From: Planctomycetota bacterium
GTDB taxonomy: Bacteria > Planctomycetota > Phycisphaerae > SM23-33
Length of the DNA stretch: 64,000 nt
Reading direction: 5' to 3'
NCBI GenBank assembly: GCA_022705325.1
Contig: JAKJER010000005.1
Coordinates: 186,001 to 250,000, forward strand
The position numbers and the translations under genes were made by a program. The notes beneath the pieces are model-generated. The model made no database searches, was not told where the DNA came from, and saw only the letters and a list, made by a program, of their open reading frames with translations. Of this stretch, positions 7,044 through 15,187 are shown in pieces. Numbering within the stretch: the first letter of the stretch is position 1; each line of letters begins with the position of its first letter.

Positions 7044-8855
7044 TCATCCTTTCTCCCGGATGTGCTGGGTCTTCAGTTGCGACAGTCTGACCAGTTCGCC
7101 GAAGGTGTAGAGGGGCTTGCGGGTCTCGGCGTCCCGGATGACGCACATGCGCTCGGTGCAGGAGTAGCAGGGGTCGACGCTGGCGAGGGTGATGGCGACG
7201 TCGGGGATCTGCAATCCGATGCAGGAGGCCTTGAACGTGGGGATGTTGTTGTAGCTGGGGGCCCGGACCTTGTGGCGGACGGGGCGGTTGGTCCCGTCGC
7301 TGCGGACGTAGTGGAAGGTCTCGCCCCTGGGCGCCTCGACGTGGCCGACGCCCTCGCCGGGGGGGATGGCCTCGACCTTCGCGTCGATGGGCCCGCCGGG
7401 GATCTCCTTGACGCACTGGCGGATGATCTTGACCGCCTCGAAGCTCTCCAGCAGCCGCACCACCGCCTTGGAGAACACGTCCCCTCCGGAGGCGGTGATG
7501 ACCTTCCAGTCCACGCGGTCGTAGGCGGCGTACGGGTCGTCGCGCCGCACGTCGATGGGCAGCCCGCTGCCGCGGGCGGTCGGGCCCAGGGCGCCGAACT
7601 CCTTGGCTGCCTGCGGCGTGAGCACGCCCACCTTCTTGAGCCTGGCGTGCAGCACCGGGTCGTCCAGCACCGCCTGGGTCAGCATCTCCATCGGGCCCAC
7701 CAGGCCCGCGCACGCGCTGTCGATGTGTTCAAGCTGCTCGCGGCTCATGTCGCGCCTGACCCCGCCGATCTTGCAGTTGGCGTAGTTGCAGCGGCTGCCG
7801 GTGACCGCTTCCAGCACGTCCATCACCGGCTCGCGGTACTTCCAGGCCCACATGAACACGGTGTTGTAGCCCAGGAAGTGCCCCGCCAGGCCCACCCACA
7901 GCAGGTGCGAGTGCAGACGCTCCAGTTCGTTGACGATCGTCCGCAGATACAGCGCCCGCTCGGGCACCTGGACGTGGGCGATCTCCTCGACGGCCTGGAT
8001 GTACGCCAGCGGATGGCTGGCCGAGCAGATCCCGCAGACCCGTTCGACGACGAAGGGGACCTGGTCGAAGGTCTTGGACTCGTCGAGCTTCTCGATGCCG
8101 CGGTGGTTGAAGGAGAGGCGAACGTCGACGTCCACGACGGTCTCGCCCTCGACATAGAGCTGGAAGAACTCCGCCTCTTCCTGGAGAGGGTGGAAAGGCC
8201 CGATGTTGACCATGCTGCGGCGCGGCTTGCCGGAGGCGGGCGGCGCCGACGGCGGGGCCATCGCGGGCGAGGGGGCCGGAGCCGGAGCGGCCATGTCCGT
8301 CGTGCGGTTGGGCGGCAGGGGCGGGCGGTCCAGCACCTGGTCGAAGCCCTTGCGGAGCGGGTGGACGCCCTCGGGCCAGGAGTCGTCCAGCAGCAGGCGG
8401 CGCAGGTCCGGATGGTTGTGGAACTTCACTCCCAGCATCTCGTGCATCTCGCGCTCGATCCAGTTGGCGGCCGGCACGACGTTGGCGATCGACTCCAGGC
8501 TCGATCCGCGCTGCTGGAGGACCTTGACGGTGAGGACGCAGCCGTCGCCGCCGGCCTTGTCCGGCGGGACGGGGGGCTCAAAGGCCCAGTGATACAGGAC
8601 GTCCAGACCGTCGCGGACTTCGACGGCGGTTGCGGTGGCCAGGCGCATGTACGGCATGGCCAGCAGGGCGGACGCGACCTCGACCGTCCGCTCGGGGTCG
8701 ATCCGCACGGCCGCCCGCCGCGGCGTGCATTGCTGGACCTCGATGACGGACCGGCCCAGCGACCGGATGACGCCGGTCAGCGGCAGGGCGTCGTCCAGGA
8801 CGAACCGGGCGTCCGCGCCGGCCGCCTCCACCGAACTCTGTTCGACTATGCTCAT
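7044..8855 (-). CDS. hycE: Group 4 [NiFe] hydrogenase large subunit with N-terminal NuoC-like domain (HycE-like)
   Basis: A 603-residue soluble subunit. Residues 1-185 resemble the NuoC/30-kDa domain (WIEREMHEMLGVKFHNHPD), followed by an Ala/Pro linker (about 188-210) and the NuoD-like catalytic domain. The nickel ligands are intact: Cys274 and Cys277 in RVCGICSASH, and Cys563 and Cys566 in DPCYSCTERM. By analogy with HycE, cleavage would occur after Arg569 in CTERM, releasing a 34-residue tail, and the partial peptidase at 1-169 fits that step. The catalytic domain reduces protons or oxidises H2. The Shine-Dalgarno is weak (GAGAG), and the gene is separated from the small subunit gene by a 150-base spacer containing an inverted repeat. 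Confidence 0.95.
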   Translation of the reverse strand: MSIVEQSSVEAAGADARFVLDDALPLTGVIRSLGRSVIEVQQCTPRRAAVRIDPERTVEVASALLAMPYMRLATATAVEVRDGLDVLYHWAFEPPVPPDKAGGDGCVLTVKVLQQRGSSLESIANVVPAANWIEREMHEMLGVKFHNHPDLRRLLLDDSWPEGVHPLRKGFDQVLDRPPLPPNRTTDMAAPAPAPSPAMAPPSAPPASGKPRRSMVNIGPFHPLQEEAEFFQLYVEGETVVDVDVRLSFNHRGIEKLDESKTFDQVPFVVERVCGICSASHPLAYIQAVEEIAHVQVPERALYLRTIVNELERLHSHLLWVGLAGHFLGYNTVFMWAWKYREPVMDVLEAVTGSRCNYANCKIGGVRRDMSREQLEHIDSACAGLVGPMEMLTQAVLDDPVLHARLKKVGVLTPQAAKEFGALGPTARGSGLPIDVRRDDPYAAYDRVDWKVITASGGDVFSKAVVRLLESFEAVKIIRQCVKEIPGGPIDAKVEAIPPGEGVGHVEAPRGETFHYVRSDGTNRPVRHKVRAPSYNNIPTFKASCIGLQIPDVAITLASVDPCYSCTERMCVIRDAETRKPLYTFGELVRLSQLKTQHIREKG

Positions 8856-8868
8856 GTGTACACTCTCT

Positions 8869-9003
8869 ATTGCCCATTGCCCATTGACGATTGACCATTG
8901 AAGACAGGGCGCTCCGGTCGCTCATCTGTCCCGGTCACTGGATTCACCAGCAGGCCGAGGGGCAGTTTCTTCAATTGACAATGGTCAATGTTCAATGGTC
9001 GAT
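8869..9003 (-). repeat. Intergenic inverted-repeat element, copy 1
   Basis: Two 36-base arms (8869-8904 and 8968-9003) are inverted copies matching at 29 of 36 positions. Both are built from repeats of ATTGACC/CCATTGA, around a GC-rich centre of 63 bases. A second element with similar arms is at 9459-9584. Both sit in the only two long spacers inside the hydrogenase operon. In RNA the arms would form a long imperfect hairpin. Strand is nominal. Confidence 0.6.
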
Positions 9004-9005
9004 TC

Positions 9006-9446
9006 CTACAGCGTCTTGAGGAAGTTGATGGCCTTGACGGCGGCGTCGATCATGGCCTCGGGCTTGGGCGGACAGCCCGGCACGTACATGATGATCGCGT
9101 TGGGATCGACGGCGCGGATCGTCTCGTCGACGGGCGTGGCCATGTGATAGGCCTCGGTGAAGATGCCCTGCCCGCCCGCACAGGAGCCGATGGCCATCAC
9201 CACGCACGGCTTGGGCGTCTGGAGGTAGACCTCCTGGAGGCGGGGCATGATCTGGCGGGTGCAGACGCCGGTGACCGCCAGGACGTCCGCGTGGCGTGGC
9301 GAGCCCACCAGCACCATGCCGAACCGCTCGATGTCGTAGCGGGGCGTCAGCAACTCGAGGACCTCGATGTCGCAGTTGTTGCAGGCCCCGGCGTTCACGT
9401 GGTAGACCCACAAGGACTTCTGCAGTGCCCAGGTCGTTACGCCCAT
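9006..9446 (-). CDS. hycG: [NiFe] hydrogenase small subunit (NuoB/HycG/MbhJ-like)
   Basis: A 146-residue soluble protein of the NuoB family, which holds the proximal [4Fe-4S] cluster that hands electrons to the nickel site. The ligands are visible as Cys22 and Cys25 in NAGACNNCDIE, a Cys in IGSCAGG and a Cys in VPGCPPKPEAM. It is shorter than most HycG proteins, having no C-terminal extension, and is close to MbhJ. The ATG at 9446 has AAGGAAC upstream. It should dimerise with the large subunit encoded next and dock on the NuoH-like anchor encoded just before it. It is flanked on both sides by the ATTGACC inverted-repeat spacers. Confidence 0.93.
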   Translation of the reverse strand: MGVTTWALQKSLWVYHVNAGACNNCDIEVLELLTPRYDIERFGMVLVGSPRHADVLAVTGVCTRQIMPRLQEVYLQTPKPCVVMAIGSCAGGQGIFTEAYHMATPVDETIRAVDPNAIIMYVPGCPPKPEAMIDAAVKAINFLKTL

Positions 9447-9458
9447 AGGTCGTTCCTT

Positions 9459-9584
9459 ATTGACAATTGACCATGGACCATTGAAGACGGCATGCCGGTT
9501 CGATCGTCCGCCTTTGGCGATCCGATGCCGCCCATGGGGAGCGGCAGGTCTTCAATTGGCAACGGTCGATGTTCAATGGTCAAT
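9459..9584 (-). repeat. Intergenic inverted-repeat element, copy 2
   Basis: Arms at about 9459-9488 and 9548-9584 are inverted and share the motifs GACCATTGAAGAC and GTCTTCAATTG with the copy at 8869-9003. The central 59 bases differ from those of copy 1. The right arm touches the stop codon of the NuoH-like gene. The pair suggests a dispersed genomic repeat inserted twice in one operon. Strand is nominal. Confidence 0.6.
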
Positions 9585-10534
9585 CAATGTCCGTTGAGGG
9601 CCAGGATCAGCGCCAGCACAGCCGCCGGCGTCAGCACGAACCAGAACAGCTTCATCGTCTGGTCGATCCGCAGGCGGGGGTTGGTGTTGCGGATGAGCGT
9701 CACCAGCGCCACCAGCAGCAGGTACTTTCCGGCGAAGGTGAGGATGCCCCACCAGGCGCCGGTGTACAGCCCGCCCCAGAAGACCAGGATCATCAGCAGC
9801 GGCATGAGGGCCAGCAGCATGGCCCGCGCCAGAAGGAACATCGCCAGCGACGGGCCGGAATACTCCACCAGCACGCCGGACATGATCTCGCACTCCGCCT
9901 CGGCCAGGTCGAACGGCACCTGCCCGAGCTTGGCCTGGGCGCACACGATGGCGACCAGCAGGGCCAGCACGCCCGACGCGCTGGCGACGGCGGGCCAGGT
10001 GGACTGGGCCTGGACGAGATCGCCCAGGCGGAAGGTCCAGGCGGCGCCGCCCAGCGAGGCGGCGCGGGCCAGGCCCACCAGGATCGCGCAGAGCAGGGGC
10101 AGTTCGTAGCTGAGCAGGAGCTTCATCTCGCGGCTGGCGCCGACGGCGGCGTGCGGGTTCCCGCTGGCCGACGCGCCGAGCATGGTCATGAGGGCGGGCA
10201 TGGTCAGCAGGTAGAGCACGACGATGAGGTCGCCGACGAAGCCGACCTGCGGGCGGAAGCACGCGTGCCAGAGGATGGCGGCGACCACCAGGGTGGAGGC
10301 CAGCGCCACCAGGGGGGCGATGAGAAAGCCCGTGCCTCGCGCGGTGGAGGGCACGAGGTTCTCCTTGCCCATGAGCTTGAGCATGTCGACGAAGGGCTGA
10401 TACCAGGGCGGGCCCACCCGCCACTGCACCAGGGCGGTCACCTTGCGGTCCACCCAACGCAGCGTCAGGCCCAGCACCAGCGTGCCGCTGCCGGCCAGCA
10501 CCAACGTCACGATGGCCCATCCCAGAGCGGTCAT
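9584..10534 (-). CDS. hycD: Hydrogenase membrane anchor subunit (NuoH/HycD/MbhM-like)
   Basis: A 316-residue membrane protein with about eight helices, of the NuoH family that links the hydrogenase module to the membrane arm. Diagnostic segments are QWRVGPPWYQPFVDMLKLMG (the quinone-site-like loop after helix 1) and LGQVPFDLAEAECEIMSG, equivalent to PFDxxEAExE in NuoH and HycD. The terminal part, NTNPRLRIDQTMKLFW, is also typical. The start at 10534 was preferred over far upstream starts because it overlaps the stop of the ferredoxin gene as ATGA and begins exactly at the family N-terminus. The length is close to HycD (about 300 residues). Confidence 0.93.
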   Translation of the reverse strand: MTALGWAIVTLVLAGSGTLVLGLTLRWVDRKVTALVQWRVGPPWYQPFVDMLKLMGKENLVPSTARGTGFLIAPLVALASTLVVAAILWHACFRPQVGFVGDLIVVLYLLTMPALMTMLGASASGNPHAAVGASREMKLLLSYELPLLCAILVGLARAASLGGAAWTFRLGDLVQAQSTWPAVASASGVLALLVAIVCAQAKLGQVPFDLAEAECEIMSGVLVEYSGPSLAMFLLARAMLLALMPLLMILVFWGGLYTGAWWGILTFAGKYLLLVALVTLIRNTNPRLRIDQTMKLFWFVLTPAAVLALILALNGH

Positions 10535-11121
10535 CGCGTTCTCCTGGCAAAGAGGTCTTGTCCGACGGTCCGTCCGCCCAGCAGGTCCAGGTCCTGGGCG
10601 GCGGGAGGGGCGGTCTCGACGAACCGCAGGGCGCCGGAAGGGCAGGCGGCCACGCAGCGGGGCTCGGCCCGCGGGTCGGCGGCGAGGCGGTCCTGGCAGA
10701 GGTCGCACTTGGCCATCAGCCGCCCGGAGAAGGCATCCTTGCTCCGCAGAAACGTGCGGAGGCCGCCGAGTTCCTCGCCCAGCACGCCGAAGGGGCAGGC
10801 GCGGCTGCACGATCCGCAGCCGATGCAGCGGAAGGCCCGGCGCCGGACCACGCCGCGGTCGTCGCGGACCATGGCCTCGACGGGACAGGCGTCGACGCAC
10901 GCGGGCGAGGCGCACTGGCGGCAGAGCATGGGCAGCAGGGCGGCGCCCGCCCGGGCGGGCGCGACGGCTGGGCCGGCGCCCGCGGGGTTGAGGAAGCACG
11001 CGGCGGCGCACGAGTTGCACTCGATGCAGCGGTCCAGATCGAGCACGATGCGCTTCTCGATCGCGGGCGGGGGCGCGCCCGCGCCGGCTGAAGGGGCGCG
11101 AGGGACGGACGTGGGGCTCAT
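10531..11121 (-). CDS. hycB: Four-cluster [4Fe-4S] ferredoxin, HycB/HydN-like
   Basis: A 196-residue protein with 16 ligand-type cysteines in four motifs: CIECNSCAAACF, CRQCASPACVDACP, CIGCGSCSRACPFG, and CDLCQD paired with CVAACPSGA. This is the DMSO-reductase B/HycB layout, which normally wires a molybdopterin subunit to the next electron carrier. The first 20 residues are low-complexity Ala/Pro. Here it would pass electrons between the molybdopterin-fold protein encoded upstream (11118-12842), the AsrA/AsrB-like pair and the hydrogenase. The ATG overlaps the stop of the molybdopterin-fold gene, and its own TGA overlaps the NuoH-like start. Confidence 0.9.
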   Translation of the reverse strand: MSPTSVPRAPSAGAGAPPPAIEKRIVLDLDRCIECNSCAAACFLNPAGAGPAVAPARAGAALLPMLCRQCASPACVDACPVEAMVRDDRGVVRRRAFRCIGCGSCSRACPFGVLGEELGGLRTFLRSKDAFSGRLMAKCDLCQDRLAADPRAEPRCVAACPSGALRFVETAPPAAQDLDLLGGRTVGQDLFARRTR

Positions 11122-12842
11122 GGCAGCACCTCCACGGTAACGGGGACGGGCAGGGCGACAAGGCCCTCGCCGCCGGGGGCCAGGCGGCAGGGCAGCAGGC
11201 GGCGGGCCTCGCACAGGGCCTCATCCAGCACGACCGCTCCGGCGGCCAGGGTGGGGCATAGCTTGGCCCGCCCGCGAAATTGCCCGTGGCGGGATCGGAC
11301 CAGCACGGGCTGAAGGTTGCGCAGGCCGAGGCGGTGGGCGTCGGCGGGGGCCAGCCGCACGTCCGGCTCGGCGCGGGCGATCGTCTGGTACGAAGCGTGG
11401 GCGGTGATCTCGCCGGTGCCGGCGTTGAAGCCCTGACGGGCCAGCAGGAGCGTCAGGTCCTCGTCGCCGGGGGGCTCGGCGTCGCCCGGCGGGATGGGCC
11501 AGGCGGCGGGCAGGGGGCAGTCGCAGCGGTCCAGCAACCCGCTCACGTCGGCGGGCGGGCGCGGGGCGGCTGTGCCGCCGCGGCGGGCAAACGCCCCCAG
11601 CAACTCCTCCGGCGTGGGCACCGCCGCGGGCGGCGGGACCAGCGCGCCCACCGTCACCGCGCGAGAGCCCTCCAGCAGGTACGTGCCGCTCAGTTCGGCC
11701 GGCAGGGGCATCGGCAGGACGATCCGCGCCGCCTGAGTGGTGCGGTTAGGCAGGGCCGCTGCCGCCGCCGCCAGCCCGCGAGTCCCCTGCTCCTGCGTCC
11801 AGCCCAGAAGGGCCGCCAAGTCGCCGCCGAGGACCACGCGAACGTCGCCGTTTCGCAAGAGGGCCTTGGCCAGGGGGAGGGTGCCAAGGCGATGCTCGAT
11901 CCGCACGGCCGCCAGGGCGTTGGCGCCGCTGGTCTGGGGCGCGACGGAGCCGCCCCTGGCCTTGGCCAGTCGCCCGGCCAGGCAGCCGATGGCCGCCCAG
12001 TCGGCCGACCGTCCATACTCCGCCGTCACCACCACCGCCAGGCGACTGCACGACTTGAGGGCTGCTCCGGCGGCCTTGGCGGTCAGGGTCGCCTCCGCAA
12101 GGACCTCGGAATCCTCGGACCGCCTTACGGCGGGACCACAAGCGCGGCCCGCCGGCGCATCCGGACTGGCGGGTTCGATCGCCACCGCCGAAAGCACCGC
12201 CAACTCCCGGCCCGGCGGGCAGGCCGCGCGGTGGCTGGCGAACTTGCAGGCCGCCCCGCCGCCCGGATCGATCACGACCAGCGGGACCTTCCGGTCGCTC
12301 TTGCGCCGCTCGAAGATTCGACGCGAGCACGTGGGATTGGCCTCAAAGACGCCTCCGATCAGGAGGAAGCCGTCGCAGCCGGCCCATGCCGAGGGCTCCA
12401 GGTACGGCGCGCCGCTGGACTCCAGGCCGATCAGGAGGTCCCGTTCGGCCGGCTCGATCATCAGGCACAGGTCGGCGTTTCGCCATGCGGCGGTCCAGGC
12501 GGCGGCGGCCTGGAGCTGCTCAGCCGGCAGGTTGCCGTCGAGAAACACGGTGATCTCGCCGCCGGCGGTGGCCTGGATGACGCGCTCGACGGCGTCGGGG
12601 AACGACAGCAGCACAGAGCGCCCGTCGTCGCGGGCCTGGGGCACGAGGATCCGCCTGGCTGCGGAGGGAGGATCGAGCACCTCGCCCAAGGCGCTGCCCC
12701 GCGGACAGAGCCCGCCTCGATTGGTCAAGGGGACCTCGCCACGGAGCATGAAGTCCCCGTGGCGGGCCAACTGCATCGCGCAGGCGCCCGGGCACAAGGT
12801 GCACAGGCCCGCCGCCTCCGCCGTTGCCGCGCTAGAAGACAT
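11118..12842 (-). CDS. Molybdopterin oxidoreductase-fold subunit, apparently without catalytic Sec/Cys
   Basis: A 574-residue protein. The N-terminus has a [4Fe-4S] motif, CTLCPGAC followed after 27 residues by CPRGSAL, as in formate dehydrogenases and NuoG. A weakly conserved central MopB region contains GGVFEANPTCSRR-like and VVIDPGGG segments. The C-terminal 100 or so residues match the molybdopterin-dinucleotide-binding domain (RLAPADAHRLGL, AVVLDEALC). It is over 100 residues shorter than FdhF. In a hand alignment, the segment where FdhF has Sec140 reads NADLCLMIEPAERDLLIGL here, with Glu or Ile at the Sec position. It may be a structural or electron-relay subunit, like NuoG, not an active formate dehydrogenase. 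The ATG lies inside the last codons of the AsrB-like gene. Confidence 0.75.
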   Translation of the reverse strand: MSSSAATAEAAGLCTLCPGACAMQLARHGDFMLRGEVPLTNRGGLCPRGSALGEVLDPPSAARRILVPQARDDGRSVLLSFPDAVERVIQATAGGEITVFLDGNLPAEQLQAAAAWTAAWRNADLCLMIEPAERDLLIGLESSGAPYLEPSAWAGCDGFLLIGGVFEANPTCSRRIFERRKSDRKVPLVVIDPGGGAACKFASHRAACPPGRELAVLSAVAIEPASPDAPAGRACGPAVRRSEDSEVLAEATLTAKAAGAALKSCSRLAVVVTAEYGRSADWAAIGCLAGRLAKARGGSVAPQTSGANALAAVRIEHRLGTLPLAKALLRNGDVRVVLGGDLAALLGWTQEQGTRGLAAAAAALPNRTTQAARIVLPMPLPAELSGTYLLEGSRAVTVGALVPPPAAVPTPEELLGAFARRGGTAAPRPPADVSGLLDRCDCPLPAAWPIPPGDAEPPGDEDLTLLLARQGFNAGTGEITAHASYQTIARAEPDVRLAPADAHRLGLRNLQPVLVRSRHGQFRGRAKLCPTLAAGAVVLDEALCEARRLLPCRLAPGGEGLVALPVPVTVEVLP

Positions 12843-13650
12843 TGGGGTAGTCCTTGATGAGGGCGTAGTTCATGTCCGGTCCGTCCTTGCAGAGGTAGTA
12901 GGGCCCGATGTTGCACCGCCCGCACAACCCCATTCCGCAACTCATCCGCCGGTTCATCGACAGGTAGACCTGCTCCGGCGTCAGGCCCTCGTTCAGCAGC
13001 GACAGCGTGGCGAACTTGAGCATGATCGCCGGCCCGCAGACGAAGACGTAGGCGTTGGCCTTGTCGATGTCCAGGTTCTCCAGCAACGTCGTCACCAGTC
13101 CGGTCCGTCCGGACCAGTCGCCGTGAGGCACGTCGATGGTGCAGGTGAAGTCGACCTTGGGCGAGGCCGTCCATGCCTGGTGCTGGTTGCGGTAGAGCAG
13201 CTCGCTCGGGGAGCGGGCGCCGTACTTGATGCTCATCCGCCGGATGGCCCCCAGGTCGCCCAGCAGGGCCAGGATCAACGCCCGCAGCGGGGCCAGCCCG
13301 ACGCCCCCTCCGACGACCAGGACGTCCTTGTCGCGGACCTTCTCGATCGGGTAGCCCTTGCCGAAGGGCCCGCGCAGGCCGAGCATCTGGCCGGGGCGGC
13401 AGGCGTGCAGACGCTCGGTGACGACGCCGGTGCGAAGGATGGTGATGGCGATGCGGTCCGGCTGGAGCGGACTGCTGGACGGGGTGAACGGCGCCTCGCC
13501 CACCCCGGGCAGCGTGAGCTGGACGAACTGCCCGGCGCGAAAGGGCATGGGCTCCACCGGCGCGACGACCAGCGTCTTGATGGTCGGCGTCTCGTCGATG
13601 ACTTCGACGAGTTCGGCCGGTACCGGCAGCAGCGTGTTGGGGGCGATCAT
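12832..13650 (-). CDS. FAD/NAD(P)-binding [2Fe-2S] subunit (AsrB / sulfhydrogenase gamma-like)
   Basis: A 272-residue member of the ferredoxin-NADP reductase family. Residues 1-95 form the FAD domain (RAGQFVQLTLPG, then APFTPSSSP). Next is the NAD(P)-binding domain beginning VVGGGVGLAPLRALI. The C-terminal SCGMGLCGRCNIGPYYLC provides four cysteines for a [2Fe-2S] cluster, as in AsrB, the HydG subunit of archaeal sulfhydrogenase and dihydroorotate dehydrogenase subunit PyrK. It should exchange electrons with NAD(P)H. It overlaps the AsrA-like gene as ATGA. This pairing makes it the probable diaphorase of the hydrogenase complex. Confidence 0.9.
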   Translation of the reverse strand: MIAPNTLLPVPAELVEVIDETPTIKTLVVAPVEPMPFRAGQFVQLTLPGVGEAPFTPSSSPLQPDRIAITILRTGVVTERLHACRPGQMLGLRGPFGKGYPIEKVRDKDVLVVGGGVGLAPLRALILALLGDLGAIRRMSIKYGARSPSELLYRNQHQAWTASPKVDFTCTIDVPHGDWSGRTGLVTTLLENLDIDKANAYVFVCGPAIMLKFATLSLLNEGLTPEQVYLSMNRRMSCGMGLCGRCNIGPYYLCKDGPDMNYALIKDYPNVF

Positions 13651-14726
13651 GCGCTCACCTCCCGCAGGACCTGTCGAACGTCCAGGCCGCCCAGGCAGGC
13701 CTCGGTGCACCGCCCGCAGCCCACGCAGCCCAGCAGGCCCACCTGCTCGGGCGAGTAGACGAACTTGTGCAGCACGCGGTTGGCCAGGCGCCCGCCGAGC
13801 TTCGGGCGGGGCGTGGGCTTGAGCGCGGGCGTGCCGGCCATCCGGTGATAGGTGCTCAACAGGCAACTGTCCCACGTCCGGACCCGCTCGAAGCGCCCGC
13901 TCTCGTCCAGGAGCTGGTCGTAGAGATAGAAGCAGTAACAGCTCGGGCAGATGTTGGTGCACGCTCCGCATTCCACGCAGGCGCCGGCCTGCCGCTGCCA
14001 GGCCGGGTCGTCGCCCTCAGGCAGGGCCGGGGGCTTCTCGGCCGTCAGGGCGCTGGGGAAGGCCGCGTTCTGCTTCTGCACGCGGAGGGTCATCTCGTTG
14101 CGCTGGCTGTCGCGCTGGCGGATCTGCTCGGGCGAGGCCTCCTCCAGCGATACGTCGCCCAGCCACTGGCGGCCCTTGTCGCTGGCGGGCTCGAGCAGGA
14201 ATCCGCCGTTGAGGGGCGTGAGGTTGACGTCGAAGGCGGACTGGGGGAACGGCTGGCCGGCGACCGAGGTGCAGAAGCACGCTTCGCTGCAGTCGACGCA
14301 GTCGCAGGAGATCAGCGTGGCGGCCTGGCGCCGGCTTCGGTAGCCCTCGTCCTGGTAGGGCTCTCCCAGCAGGACGCGGTCGAGCAGTTCCAGGGCCCTC
14401 AGGTCGCAGGCCCGCAGGCCCACCAGGACGGTGGGGGGCGCCTGAGCCTGCGGCGGACCCTCGCCGCCGCCGTAGCGGCCCAGCGACTCCGAGGGCGGCT
14501 GGAAGCACGCTCTTGCACTCTGGGGCGGCCGCGGCTGGATCAGGGCGTCCAGGGTCGGCTGCCCGCAGGCGGAGGCGAAGACCGGCTGGTGATGCTGGGG
14601 ATCGGGCGGAGACGGGACGAACGTGACCGCGTCCCGCGGCTTTCCGAGCAGGTCCAAAACGACCTGCCGCTCTGCGTGAAAGATCGTCACGGTCGCTCCG
14701 ATTCTGCCGGGCTGCTGCTTTGGCAT
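13647..14726 (-). CDS. Dicluster [4Fe-4S] subunit (AsrA / sulfhydrogenase beta-like)
   Basis: A 359-residue protein of the AsrA/HydB family, partner of AsrB-like diaphorases. The C-terminal half has two ferredoxin motifs, ACVECGACTNICPSC and GCVGCGRCTEACLGG, and a middle segment with clustered cysteines (SCDCVDCSEACFC). It would carry electrons between the NAD(P)H diaphorase and the ferredoxin-type subunits. It is the first gene of the long operon. The ATG at 14726 has only a weak Shine-Dalgarno, and a candidate sigma70-type promoter lies 52 bases upstream. Between residues 60 and 100 there is a Pro/Gln-rich stretch that is probably a flexible insertion. Confidence 0.88.
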   Translation of the reverse strand: MPKQQPGRIGATVTIFHAERQVVLDLLGKPRDAVTFVPSPPDPQHHQPVFASACGQPTLDALIQPRPPQSARACFQPPSESLGRYGGGEGPPQAQAPPTVLVGLRACDLRALELLDRVLLGEPYQDEGYRSRRQAATLISCDCVDCSEACFCTSVAGQPFPQSAFDVNLTPLNGGFLLEPASDKGRQWLGDVSLEEASPEQIRQRDSQRNEMTLRVQKQNAAFPSALTAEKPPALPEGDDPAWQRQAGACVECGACTNICPSCYCFYLYDQLLDESGRFERVRTWDSCLLSTYHRMAGTPALKPTPRPKLGGRLANRVLHKFVYSPEQVGLLGCVGCGRCTEACLGGLDVRQVLREVSA

Positions 14727-14777
14727 TCTGACGTGGTAGGAGACCGATTACGAACTCAACACACGCACTTCACCGTT

Positions 14778-14807
14778 ACCATACGCGCAGGGAAAAACGA
14801 TCGTCAA
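14778..14807 (-). promoter_or_regulatory. Candidate sigma70-type promoter of the hydrogenase operon
   Basis: On the minus strand TTGACG (14802-14807) and TATGGT (14778-14783) are 18 bases apart. They are placed to transcribe leftwards into the AsrA-like gene, giving a leader of about 45 bases. No regulator site was recognised beside it. Judged by eye only. Confidence 0.4.
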
Positions 14808-15187
14808 GCGGCAATGTGTCTTTTTTCACGTATGAACGGGCTTTTGAGAACTTGCACCTGTCACGTCGTGCGCCATGCATAGAGAAACCCCCTGCAAACG
14901 GCCCTGGAGACAGGCCAGGCATCAGGACTTGTGCCCCAAGCCCGGGTACGAACAGCTATGCACGCTCGGCACGCTTGCCCGTCGAGCCGGTCGTGGCCGT
15001 GCCGGTGCGACACCCTTCCCTTGGTAAGGACACTGGACGGAGCGTTTTGTGGCGACAAAATCCACTCATGCGGATGATACCCTGTAAGAGTTTGCAGAAA
15101 AGACGGTTACAAGATCAGAAATTCTCTGAGATTCCCCGTTTTCTGCGTGTCGCAGTGCGCCGGACCGCCGCGAGAAGATTATCGGAC

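Noticed and set aside
4736..7090. A 784-codon plus-strand frame opposite the NuoL-like gene
   Set aside because: Antisense to well-supported membrane subunits and of low-complexity Gly/Gln/Arg composition; a shadow of GC-rich codons.
11118..12842. Active formate dehydrogenase as part of a formate hydrogenlyase
   Set aside because: No Sec or Cys at the catalytic position in a hand alignment and shortened length.
14940..15040. Sequence resembling a tRNA anticodon arm (CCCTTGGTAAGG) in the spacer
   Set aside because: Only two or three base pairs flank the supposed anticodon loop, and no T-arm (GTTCRAN) or acceptor stem follows.
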